Notes under the pieces: generated by a model
What the model saw: only the letters and a program-made list of their open reading frames with translations
What the model was told of the DNA's origin: nothing
Databases searched by the model: none
Assembly (NCBI RefSeq): GCF_030247195.1
Contig: NC_080672.1
Location: forward strand, 396,383,037-396,447,036
Direction of reading: 5' to 3'
DNA from: Topomyia yanbarensis
Taxonomy: Eukaryota > Arthropoda > Insecta > Diptera > Culicidae
Length of the DNA stretch: 64,000 bases
Made by a program: the position numbers and the translations under genes
Part shown: positions 34,863-44,678 of the stretch, one piece after another
Layout: each line of letters starts with the position of its first letter
How positions within the stretch are numbered: position 1 is the first letter of the stretch

Positions 34863-36323
34863 GGTTGGACGAAAACACGAATGCTCACAGGAACAAGCTG
34901 AACAGCGCTGAGAAAAGGAATTCGTCAGGACAGGGGTTACAAACCTATCTGGTGCGAAAGTTGAGTTAAATTGATGTACAACCGGGTATGGATTCAGTGT
35001 TTCACCACGTTGAAACCTGATACCACGCTGATTTTCAAACGGAGGCCTAGAGAATTGCACCCTTGCCGCCGCAAGTAGATCCTTATCCCGGGGAAGAGAG
35101 TTGCCAGCTGTTGGACGACCGCATTGCGTATTGTTGTTGTTGTTGCGATTATTGCTGCTATTGTTGTTGCGATTGTTGTTACGATTATTATTGCTATTGT
35201 TGTTGCTATTGTTGTTGTCATTGAGGTTATAGTTATAATAACTGCTTCTGGATATCTGATGTTTATTTGTCTCATTAGTATTACGGCTACGTTGGTGTCT
35301 GTTTTTATTGCGATCATTTATTACCCGATGCAACTGCTTTTTATTAGCTTTTCTTCGTGCCATCGCCCTATCTTTCATCTTTTGCTGTTGAATTCTATGC
35401 TGATTACGTGTGTCGTACTCCGTCCAGTCAGAGCGCCACACTTTCTTCGAACCCAAAAAGCGCCACCCTTCAGTGGCTTCGGCAGTGGAACGGTGACCTG
35501 AGTCACCCGATTTTGTTGATTGGGCATTTAATTCGTCCATCAAGCTGGGGCCCGCTGGTGGCAAACAAGCATCGCGTATACTGCTATCCAAAGTGTTAAT
35601 TGAGCCGGCAAGAGATTGTACTTCTTTGAGAATGTCACTGCCAACTGAATTTGTTATAATTTTCACTTCGTCTAAAACTTCACGTGTAGGACGCGATTCA
35701 CTCAGGTAGTGTTCATTACAATGAGCTGCCATATCTATGGTAAGGGTGCTCAAGTTCTGAACTTCGCTGCAGATTTTTTTCAATTCTCTGGTCAAATCGG
35801 CAGTGAGATCATTTACATACTCTTCAATGTGTTTTTTTGTGGATCCCATAGATATGTTGAATAGTGATGTGATATGGTTTTTCAGCGTGACCAGCTCATC
35901 GGCCTTATTAAAAGAATTACTGTCAATGGCCTGCGATAGTGCCGATACAGCATTTGCCACTTGCGACGATGTGTTTATGTTCACATTCGCCACTGATTCT
36001 TTAAGCTGCAGCTCAACATTTTCGAATAAGTCAACAATTGAATTGAACTTTTTTATGTCGGCTGCTATTTGTAAGTTGCAGTCCGTTTGCGTAGTTATAG
36101 ATTCAAATAATTTTTCCTGTTGGTACAGCACTTTTCGTGTGTCTATGCCTACCTTTAGATTATGCTGGCAATCTGCACACAGGGGAATCATGAAGTGCGA
36201 GATAAATTCTTCTTGATTTCGCTGGACTCCTACACAAGCTGCGTGATAACATTTTCTGCAGAATTCACACTGCCACAAGAAACGATCGTCGCTGATATTA
36301 CAAGATGTCACACTGCAGCTCAT
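34860..36323 (-). CDS. Non-LTR retrotransposon ORF1: PHD-finger nucleic-acid-binding protein
   Basis: 487 residues from ATG at 36323. Residues 3-52 form a C4HC3 PHD-like zinc finger (C3, C8, C19, C22, H27, C30, C49, C52, with CYHAAC). Residues ~90-230 are helical and acidic/polar, possibly a coiled coil for multimerisation. At ~282-300 is WRFLGSKKVWRSDWTEYD, followed by a very basic stretch (MARRKANKKQLHRV). Residues ~366-398 are an Asn/Arg-rich tract encoded by TTG-repeat DNA on the plus strand. Proteins of this type coat the element RNA. PHD-bearing ORF1 proteins are known from CR1-like and related LINEs. The end overlaps the ORF2 frame, which lies in the -1 frame relative to ORF1. Confidence 0.85.
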   Translation of the reverse strand: MSCSVTSCNISDDRFLWQCEFCRKCYHAACVGVQRNQEEFISHFMIPLCADCQHNLKVGIDTRKVLYQQEKLFESITTQTDCNLQIAADIKKFNSIVDLFENVELQLKESVANVNINTSSQVANAVSALSQAIDSNSFNKADELVTLKNHITSLFNISMGSTKKHIEEYVNDLTADLTRELKKICSEVQNLSTLTIDMAAHCNEHYLSESRPTREVLDEVKIITNSVGSDILKEVQSLAGSINTLDSSIRDACLPPAGPSLMDELNAQSTKSGDSGHRSTAEATEGWRFLGSKKVWRSDWTEYDTRNQHRIQQQKMKDRAMARRKANKKQLHRVINDRNKNRHQRSRNTNETNKHQISRSSYYNYNLNDNNNSNNNSNNNRNNNRNNNSSNNRNNNNNTQCGRPTAGNSLPRDKDLLAAARVQFSRPPFENQRGIRFQRGETLNPYPVVHQFNSTFAPDRFVTPVLTNSFSQRCSACSCEHSCFRPT

Positions 36324-36520
36324 TATGATAACCGTTGTTTAATAGGATTGAACACACGCGCGACGGTAGAAAGATAAATAAATAACAATTAACTGCGGAC
36401 CGTAAAAACACGTCTATACACAAAGGCGTTCGATTATCGATTGGTGAATCTTACTAAGAGGTGTTAGTGATATCAGAATAAATCGACTTGCTTTCGTCAT
36501 ACCGTTCGTTCCGCCCCATA

Positions 36521-37756
36521 AAATCATGTGAACGCTATTACGTTATTATTTTTGCTTTACATCGTTAGCAAACAGTGTGATCTTACACACCAATTTATAT
36601 CACATTGCACTCGAACAGGTAAGACAGTCTGCTGTACGCGAGCCGTGATATTCTTCTTCTCAGGGGCGGCGAAACACTTTATGCCCGAGTGGGTAGAAAG
36701 CATCATGTTCGTTTATGCAAATGGAATTGTGATACATCGATGTTTTCAAATGTGTGTAGTGCGAGATACATGCATTGTGCATCTAAATTTTTTGAAATGG
36801 TTCAAAATTTCGAGAGGGTAATTACCTACTCGGTTATTTTCGAGTGGGTAGTACTACCCATACTACCCACGCTTTCCGCCGGCCCTGGCTCATTGACAGG
36901 TCTCGTGTTCGATTGGTATGACACTGACAGAGAAATGGTAAACAAACAATAGACGTGTCGAGTCTTTATCCAGAGGGATTCAGCGTCGTTAGTTTCGATA
37001 ACCCCAACAATCTACGATAGGAACTATTTTGAAATTCAAGATGGCGACTTCAAGTTGAGCAAAATTTTCTATAATCTATTATGACAATATAACAAAGAAT
37101 TTAATTCCTATTTGCTTTTAGTGGGTTGAAACTAAAAAAATACTTACGCCCAATTTGCAATTTGCAGTCGTGATTTCGCCCTTCAGCAACAACCACTTGC
37201 GAAAGGGCTAAACCGTGAACATAATTTGCAGAAGGGCACAGTAAATGGGCTAAACTGACTCTGTCTTGCTGGGTAGGGCTGGGTAAATGGGCGAGCTTGA
37301 CAGTATACTTTTTAATAGGGCTCAGCAAATGGGCGCATATAAACCTTTTCTTCGAATTTCATGAAAATATTGAAATATTCGAATGTTTATGTGCAATAAC
37401 TATCGAGTAGACATGATCATAGTCGATATTGCTTATCATTTATATAATAGAACTGCAGCTTAAAGAATAATTTTGTGAATAATATGTGGTTTTGTCTAAA
37501 AATGTAAGTTTAGCATTTATATTCCATATGAGAAGAAGGGCCTAAGTCGAAATCTCGAAGAAAATGCATGTTTCGCCGCTTTGTTTTCTTTAATTATAAA
37601 TCGAACTAAAAACCATTTTAACTAATTTTCACCTCAATCTTGTAGTATTTTCGTCGCATAATGTCATAATAGCGAAAACACAGTTTGTTTACATTTGCGA
37701 TTTAAGCCCTAATGAAAGATCTATGTCGAAGTGCGCGTGTGACGGAAGCAAAACAA
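36521..37756. other. Unassigned sequence with two small dispersed repeats
   Basis: 36890-36990 is the inverse of about 56215-56320, sharing CTGGATAAAGACTC, TTTGTTTACCATTT and TCTGTCAGTGTCAT, so a dispersed family is present. 37100-37345 repeats GGGCTAAA/AAATGGGC words several times. No gene is seen. Confidence 0.6.
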
Positions 37757-38060
37757 AAGTAGGGGAAAGTGGTCGGTTGCCGGCACTGGTCGGTTGTTGG
37801 CACCCCTATGTAGTTTTTGACAGAATCCAGACACGGACATTCTGATAAATATTATTAAATATATATCTAAACCAAAAGTCGCCATCTTAGATTTCAAAAT
37901 GGCTTCAGACATTGACTTCGTTAACTACTCGTCAATTTAATTTTAGAAATGCTAATAAATATTGATGAGGTTATAGTGACTTTATATAAAGCAAAAGTCG
38001 CCATTTTAGATTTAAAAATGGCTTCAAACATCGATATCCGTCATGTATTCGTCAACCCTG
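37757..38060. repeat. Fragment of TA-GGGGA element and a duplicated AAAAGTCGCCAT block
   Basis: 37757-37860 begins TAGGGGAAAGTGGTCGGTTG and matches 26499-26580. Next, 37869-37935 and 37991-38060 are two direct copies of AAAAGTCGCCATNTTAGATT plus AAAATGGCTTCANACAT, spaced ~122 bases apart. Confidence 0.7.
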
Positions 38061-38433
38061 CTCCAGAATTATCCAATTTTTATTAGTAATAATTAGCTAA
38101 GAATATGTAAAATTATAAAACTTCATCCTGCGCTGTATGAACTCAAGCTGTTTTTACGAGTTTGATTCGTAAAAAAGGGTTCGTTATTTCCAATTTAGTT
38201 CGTTAAAAAAGTTACGTAAATTGAATATTGCGACAAAAAGAGTTCGTAAATGGAGGTTTCAGTGTATTTTGATGATTTCTGAGTATTCGGTGTTAACAGT
38301 TGTACTAAAACTTTGTTTAACCGTGATTTTAGGCAAACGAATGTTATATCGAAGTTATCGACGTGTCTTGGCAATTTATCTTGCCGTACTCAGTGAAAAA
38401 GTCAAGTGTACCAACTATTCCCTACAGTCTATC
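38061..38433. other. No gene recognised
   Basis: AT-rich. GTTCGTAAA/GTTCGTTAAAAAAGTTACG words recur near 38178-38250. Nothing coding. Confidence 0.4.
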
Positions 38434-38636
38434 CAAATACACCGAAAACCCGTTTTTATCAGCCCTTTTGGTGTATTTTTGGTTGACCAAATGGGGGCAA
38501 CGACAACACATATTTATTTATATCCTTTAATAAACTGAAGCTGATAAAATGTTCAACATTATTACCTGGCTGGGTGAGGAAATCGGTTCGAAAAGCTGAC
38601 AAAAACTGGCTGATAAAAACGGGTTTTCACTGTACC
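38434..38636. mobile_element. MITE with GAAAACCCGTTTTTATCAGC ends
   Basis: GAAAACCCGTTTTTATCAGC at 38444-38463 is exactly inverted at about 38611-38630. Weaker similarity extends to TACACC / CACTGTA. Internal GCTGATAAAA and GCTGACAAAAA are degraded sub-repeats of the same end. Confidence 0.8.
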
Positions 38637-39032
38637 ACAATCCCGTGAAGCATTGCTAAAATTAATAGTCTCGACGAGCAATCAATCAATTCCAGAGCGC
38701 GCTGAAACCGTTAGCAGGCAACCAGCGAACCAATCAATCCATGCTGCCATCAAATACATTTCCTTCAACAACTTACTTCAAAAGAGTTATCAAATATACA
38801 TGTTAGTTTTCAAATTTGTGAACCGTGTATCAAAAGTGGAGCTTCCGATTGAAAATATCGTGGTCATTCTAGCGACACAAATTCGGTTCATCAATATTCT
38901 AGTCGGGGAAACGTCACGGTATGGATAGATACGCAGATGTAAACAGCAGGCAGACGGCGTTGCATCGAAACCCGGTGCAATCTTCTAGGATCAAAGTTTG
39001 ATTCTCAGTCGACCGAGAATTGTTTAATAGCT

Positions 39033-39400
39033 ACAGTGAAACTCCGATTTTGTCAGTATATTTAATCCGAAAAAACTGATCACGTGACAAAAAAAAATTT
39101 AGTCGATATAAATTGGTCGGTGTTAAGTCAGACTAAGTCGCAAAACATCAAAAAATGAGATAATTATAGCATTGGATAAAGAATTTCGTCAGCTATATTC
39201 GACTCTTGCCAGATTTGAAATATGTAACAATAAACAAGAATTATGGCAAAAATTAATTTCCAATCATAATGTAAAGGATGCTGCGATTCAAACTTTAAAC
39301 TCATTTTTCTCGAAATCAATATTTTGTCACTTAGTCCGGTCTGACTTAACACCGACCAATCACAATATGTTGTATAATTCAATGTATACAAATGATTCAT
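39033..39400. mobile_element. Hairpin element with ATTGGTCGGTGTTAAGTCAGAC arms
   Basis: 39111-39165 and 39300-39363 are inverted copies with small indels, separated by ~135 bases. It is probably a MITE or its inner hairpin. The outer ends were not resolved. Confidence 0.65.
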
Positions 39401-39500
39401 CTCGCTCGATACAAATCACGTTCGATGCCATGTGGTTCACACACCAAGCCAAATTCGCGCAAAACCTCTGTTGACGAAATTTTTTTTATCTAGATTAGTA

Positions 39501-39752
39501 ATGGCATTTGCGTTTCGACTTTGTCCCATCAGAATCCGACACTAACTTAAAGATAGGACTAAGCTAGCGCGCGATTTGTGCTAACTCCAAATACAAAAAC
39601 ACCATTTGTGTTTCTGAGAAAACCCCTAGTCTTGCGTGATGTTCAACAAGAAGTGTTTTCGTTTTTGAAACTAGCGTCAATTCAGCGCTAGCTTACTTCT
39701 GTCACTAAGTTAGTGTCGAATTCTGATGAGACGAAGTCGAAAGGCGAATTCT
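39501..39752. mobile_element. MITE, ~250 bp, ~45-bp terminal inverted repeats
   Basis: TTTGCGTTTCGAC plus CATCAGAATCCGACACTAACTTA on the left is inverted at 39705-39752 (TAGTGTCGAATTCTGATGAG, then GTCGAAAGGCGAATT). A truncated relative is at 27914-28085. Confidence 0.87.
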
Positions 39753-41325
39753 ATAATAATTTTAATTATAGATTATGTGCCCTTAAGACGCAAATGTGGA
39801 TCAAAATAATATTCTCCTTAGTGAAGAAAAAATTGTTTTTGCTCAAAAAATGTCTCCACTAAGGATAAATATGCTGCACCTTTTCACCACCGAGAAATAT
39901 GTACCAGAAATGATTGATTTGTTAATTTTTTGCGTAAGACGACTGCTTTAAGTATTATTAACACAATAATAGATAAAATCGAGTCTCAATATTGCCAGCA
40001 AAATCACTGTACAACACGATTGAAGGTCGAAACCCAATTTAAATTTAGTCTAATTTAGATCGAAAAACAAATTGAAAGGCCATTATATTTTACTGCAACT
40101 GTTATTTTCAGAGTTGGTGCAAAAATTCAAACCCCCACAAAGCTTTCAATTTTATGACTAATAATTTTCGTCGGTTGGTAGAAAAATATAATGAGTTTTA
40201 AAACAACATATAAAACCGTACACAAACTTTCAAGGGAATAGCGAGCCCAATTCCTGCGCAACTATAGTCAAAAGTTAATTATCGCTCTTTGATCGCAGTT
40301 TTTTTTATCTGCAATCATTTGAGACCCACTAACGAACGCCCATACGTCAGTCAGTCAGGTCCTTCGTGACATCGGAAAATGTTACAGCACTTTTACCATC
40401 CAGCTGCGGCGGCACGGATTGATGGCGACAGTCAGGAGGTATGTGCTGTACATGCCATCAACACTCTGAGGGCAAAAGCTAAACAGCAAACAGTCGTTCT
40501 TACGATGGAAATTTCTGTGCACACTCGCATAGGTATATGTATAGTATAGGGCTAGTATTCCAAGACGGAAAATAGCAACGGCGACGACAACGAGGACGAC
40601 GAATTGTTGCCAAAAGCAGAACAAGTGAAAAACATAAAACCTGACACTAGTCGATTTTGCGCACTTTATTCAATTTTTAAACAGTTTGCCTTGTTGTTTG
40701 CTATGTAACTGTACCGGCCTCCATCCACTATTCACTATACTCAAAAAAGTCATTCAATCGAGTTCTAGCTCGTTGTCGATACTTCGCATGTGGATGGGCT
40801 ATTCAGTATACAGTGGCCATTGGTTGGTCAAAACCACAACAACCTATTTTGCGAGGAAATTTTCGATGGGCCCTCTTCAGTTATCATGGATGTGATATGC
40901 ATCGATACTTCCAACTGTATATTAAGTTATTAAACATCATCACTCATATGAGCAAATTGTTTCGGTGGAGTCTGCACATTGTTAAACATAGTTTGGAACT
41001 CAGCTTTCAAATGGTTCAGACGTACATGTGGCGAAAGTTTTGCTGTACCATGCCATATGTTCAGATTCTACAATTTAATTCATTATGTTTTCTCCAGGGC
41101 ATTTTTGTACATAATAAAGAAAGTTCTAATTTGTGCATGAGGGGCACAAATGACAACCAACTTTGGGACAGTTAGACGATAAATTCAAACAATTTACACA
41201 ACATATGAGAATAAACAGAAAAACATTGTTAGACGTCCCTGGTCGCTGCACGGTTCGTGCACTACTCACTTGTTTCTTTTTCAATCCTAATTCGGAGAAC
41301 TATTGACCCAAACCGACATCTTATA
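39753..41325. other. No gene recognised
   Basis: Mixed AT-rich sequence with ORFs under 125 codons and no known motif. 40380-40640 is slightly GC-richer. It could be host intergenic or intronic DNA. Confidence 0.4.
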
Positions 41326-41602
41326 GACGAATTTCGCGCCAACTCGAACAAATGTTGGCAGCGCCCTCTCCGATTTTAATGAAACTTTCTGTACGTGAGA
41401 ACTTTGTCACAAAAAGCCATTTTGCATACTTTATTTTTTCCAAAAATTATCTACACTGTCTTTTGAAAAGGGTCAAACTTTTTTAACCAATTTTTTTCAA
41501 ATGGCTATAGTCTAAAAATAACAAATCCTACAAAAAATGTTGCAGGAGTGATTTTCACAAATTTTGAATAAAAATATTGAAAAATTACTTCATAGACTGC
41601 TA

Positions 41603-41798
41603 CACTGAAAAAAATCGATTTTAAAAATTTTAAGTCGATTTACAAAAAAAACCTTATCTTTGACTTGGATGAAATTTTGTTCCAAAATAGGTAATTATGT
41701 TCCCCTGCCGTCAAAAATTGTCAAAGTTGGGCACATTCAAGGAAAAAAAGCTATTCGAAAAAAACATTTACTTGTCTAAACTGAATTTTTTTGCGGTG
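41603..41798. mobile_element. Small TA-flanked CACTGAAAAAA element, left-arm copy
   Basis: It starts CACTGAAAAAAATCG after TA and ends AATTTTTTTGCGGTG before TA. The inverted counterpart is at 43915-44114. Confidence 0.75.
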
Positions 41799-41899
41799 TA
41801 TTTTTATCGAAAACTAAACCAATGAAAGTCATAATCATCTCCGAATCCAATTTCCTAACTGCTAGTTGCCTGATACATGCAAAAAGTACTAGTAACGAA

Positions 41900-42400
41900 T
41901 TTGATATAGTATCTCGGACTGGACTGGAACGAGGCCGAAGGGATTCGTTTAACGGAGATTTGGTACTAGAACACTTTGCGCACGACCAGACAACATGTTC
42001 AATATCGCGATAACCGCCACCACAAGCGCGGGGACCGCTCTCAACGACCTCAATACTCCTGTTAAGGGCCTTCTACGTATAATGATTGTACATGACCCGA
42101 GATATCACCCGAATGAAGTCACCAACCAAGACTTGGACCAAGGTTTGTTGATACCTTTGGGATTCCTAAATTTCCAACGCTCCACGAAATTACCCGAAAT
42201 GGAGGACTGCGAAAACATTCTAACTAAGGTAATCTGCTATGATTTTTTCAGATAAAGTGCTTAAAAACTGCCACGTTTTCCTCAGGAAATAAAAAAAGAG
42301 TGCTTTTCATGCTCCATCGAACGGAGAGCCTCCTGTAACTGTAACGATGTGGGCTTGGTCGTTGATAGGTAAATATAAAACCATAAATTTTGTGGGAAGA
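41900..42400 (-). pseudogene. Second LOA-like LINE fragment (C-terminal region)
   Basis: It aligns with 15630-16220 block for block: CGAAGGGATTC, CGACCAGACAACATGTTCAATATCGCGATAACC (written here only by its shared core ATATCGCGATAACCG), ACCACAAGCGC, ATGACCCGAGATATCACCCGAATGAAGTC-type wording, and CTAACTAAGGTAATC. It therefore covers the part after RNase H and the end of that domain. Frames are broken and no catalytic RT motif is present. It lies inside the loop of inverted repeat P2, so it is either older than the loop or inserted there. A plus-strand ORF across it is a shadow. Confidence 0.75.
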
Positions 42401-42796
42401 ATGTTGGCAGCACAGCCTCTTTTATGATTGCACTCACCACTATTATAATAATAATTAGCATAAAAGCGATGCATAGCTGTCATCATATGACGGACGTTCC
42501 GTGTATTCCAATCACAAGATGAATCGAATACACAACGTAGGACCTAGCCACCAGACGAAACATTGTTTCTCTGATGATTGGTCCGTTAATCCGTCGACAG
42601 ACCGGTGCCAATAATGGCGTATTTCAGCTTCCATCATGTTTTTCATTTGCATTTGTAGCGTCGCGTATATTGGGAAAAATTCGGGCGATCCGATGTTCAA
42701 AAGCCTCTTTCGAGTTCAATTCTAATTTATTTTTGTAGGTTAGGAATCGGCGTGTTAGTCTGTTGTTTAATAAAGAACTCCTGTATGTTCTCTTCT

Positions 42797-42832
42797 TCCG
42801 ACGTTTCGGTCCTTATTGGACCGTTCTCAAGG
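42797..42832 (-). other. Hammerhead-like palindrome, ACGGTCC-loop-GGACCGAAACGTC
   Basis: The minus strand reads TTGAGAACGGTCC AATAA GGACCGAAACGTCGG. A perfect 6-bp stem (CGGTCC/GGACCG) closed by AATAA is followed by GAAAC-GTC, the layout of a minimal hammerhead ribozyme (CUGANGA, stem II, GAAA, then a GUC site). The CUGANGA core is imperfect here (UUGAGAA). Similar motifs are known from Penelope-like and other retroelements. Catalysis is unlikely in this copy. Confidence 0.4.
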
Positions 42833-44678
42833 AATCGAAACTTTGGTGTTCTCTAAGTTCAATTCTAAGCAATCTCTGCCCAGCACGAGGTAGGATACTG
42901 TTCATGGTTGTTCGCGTCGGGTAATCGTTTCGTCTGACCTTTAATTGTAATGCAAATCCATTGTGTAAAACCTGGGGGAAAATGTAGAAACTGAAATATA
43001 AGAACACTTGGGGTTTTTGATGTACCATGTAGAAATTCTTGCTAGTTTCTAAGATTACCGAGACCAGAACCATTCACTTCGGTTTTGTAACAGCACCCTT
43101 CAAGGGACACTCTCAGGCCTTTACGAGGAAGCTTAGGAGAGAAAACTGATTTTCCTCTTTCGGAAATTTATAGTCACATTAGAAGATATTCACACAATGG
43201 AATGGTCACTGACCATGCATTGGTCAGACTCTCGCTCTTTAGTGTACAAGGAAACATAGAAATTAGTCGTCGTCGGTGGCGTAGCGCTCTTTTGCATTAT
43301 CGGAGCGTTCCTTAATAGAATGTTTCCTTTTTGTCCCCACATAAATTATATGCATTTTCCACAGCGTGCCTTGTTTCTACAATAAGTTGCTATAGGCCCA
43401 ATTATTTGCAACAACGGAAGCTTATGCCTCGCGCTACAAAAAGCGAACAGGTAGACTAGCCCCGCCCAAAAGATCAAAGTTTGGAAGAGCAGATGCGGCA
43501 AAAGGTACGAAATGAGGCTGATGGAAAATAAGTTGTTTTCCACTACTCCTTGATTTTTTCCTGAACGCAATTGCTTGCGAACCAAAATTTTCACTGGCTG
43601 AAACAATAGGTTCTTGTAGGACCGAACTCCATACTTCGCAATTAAGGCCCCTGTTGGAGACAACACCATCAATCTCTACTTCCCGGGTGGGTACATAGAC
43701 AAGATACTTCTTCGTACATGGCCAAGTGGTATTTAGTTAAATCTCGCATATATCGATAGTGTTAAATGTCTCATCTTTGCCCTCATTCAAATTTGTTATG
43801 AATATATAGCAAATTCGTTACTGATACTTTTTGCAGGTATCAGGCAACTAGCAGTTGGGAAATTGGATTTTGGGATGATTATGACATTCATTTGTTTAGT
43901 TTTCGATAAAAATACACTGAAAAAATAAATTCAGTTTGGACAAGGAAAAGTTTTTATTTTAAATAACTTTTCTTCCTTAAAAGTGCCCAACTTGAATTTT
44001 TGACGGTAGGTAGAGAACATAATTACCTATCTTGGAACAAAATTTCGTCCTAATCAAAGATGGTTTTTTTGTTGTAAATCGACATTAAATTTTTAAAATC
44101 GATCTTTTTCAGTGTAGAAGTCTATGAAGAATTTTTTCAATATTTTTATTCAACAATTTAACTAATTTTGTGTAAATCACTCCTGCAACATATTTTGTAG
44201 GATTTGTCATTTTTAGACTATAGCCATTTGAAAAAAATTGGTTAAAAAAGTTTGACCCTTTTCAAAAGACAGTCTAGATCATTTTTGAAAAAACGATGTA
44301 TGCAAAGTGACTTTTTGTGACAAAGTACACGTACAGAAAGTTTCAATAAAATCTGAGAGGGTGCTGTCAACTCTGAATACGATTTAGCGCGAAATGCGTC
44401 TTAGAGGAATTCCACGAAGATCCGTCCGAAAATCATTAAAATCGTGACCGACCATCTTAGATTCCGATGAAACTTTGCACGTTTCACCGTCATGGAAGAC
44501 TAAATATTTTCCACAGGTAATAAGATTATTTTGACTCAAGAGCAACTTTTCAAAAGGGCGTAAACGTTTCTACATGCATGAATTTCAAAAAAATTTTGTT
44601 CGATTAATATATTTTATACAGCAAAACTATCCAAGAACGAGTTACAGGGAATGAATACTTCTGTCTGAAAAAAATATA

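Larger units (their letters stand above)
31697..36520 (-). mobile_element. CR1-like non-LTR retrotransposon, apparently near full length
   Basis: The minus-strand order is 5' UTR (about 36520-36324), ORF1, overlapping ORF2, a 120-bp 3' UTR, then a (TAAA)n tail at 31697-31733. Both ORFs are uninterrupted, so this is a young copy. The 5' boundary is approximate because I could not identify a target duplication. The clade call rests on the RT wording (VPQGSHLGPLLF, YADD), absence of RNase H, and a PHD-like ORF1. Other Jockey-superfamily clades are possible. Confidence 0.85.
41326..44400. mobile_element. Large inverted repeat P2: ~575-bp arms around a 1.9-kb loop
   Basis: 41326-41900 is the inverse of 43820-44400, from GACGAATTTCGCGC through CTTTCTGTACGTG and TGGCTATAGTCTAAAAAT to CAACTAGCAGTTGGGAAATTG. 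Both arms carry the same small TA-flanked insert (41603-41798 and 43915-44114), so that insertion predates arm duplication. The loop holds a LOA fragment and a hammerhead-like palindrome. The right edge abuts the next palindrome at 44400/44401. Confidence 0.85.

Noticed and set aside
34876..34878. GTG at 34878 as the start codon of ORF2
   Set aside because: GTG starts are not usual in this context; the ACG overlapping the ORF1 stop fits a known LINE reinitiation geometry better.
35124..35501. Hydrophobic Ile/Val-rich ORF on the plus strand resembling membrane segments
   Set aside because: It is the antisense of the Asn-rich tract of the LINE ORF1.
43346..43672. 108-codon minus-strand ORF in the P2 loop
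   Set aside because: It has no match to any family I know, and composition and position suggest chance.
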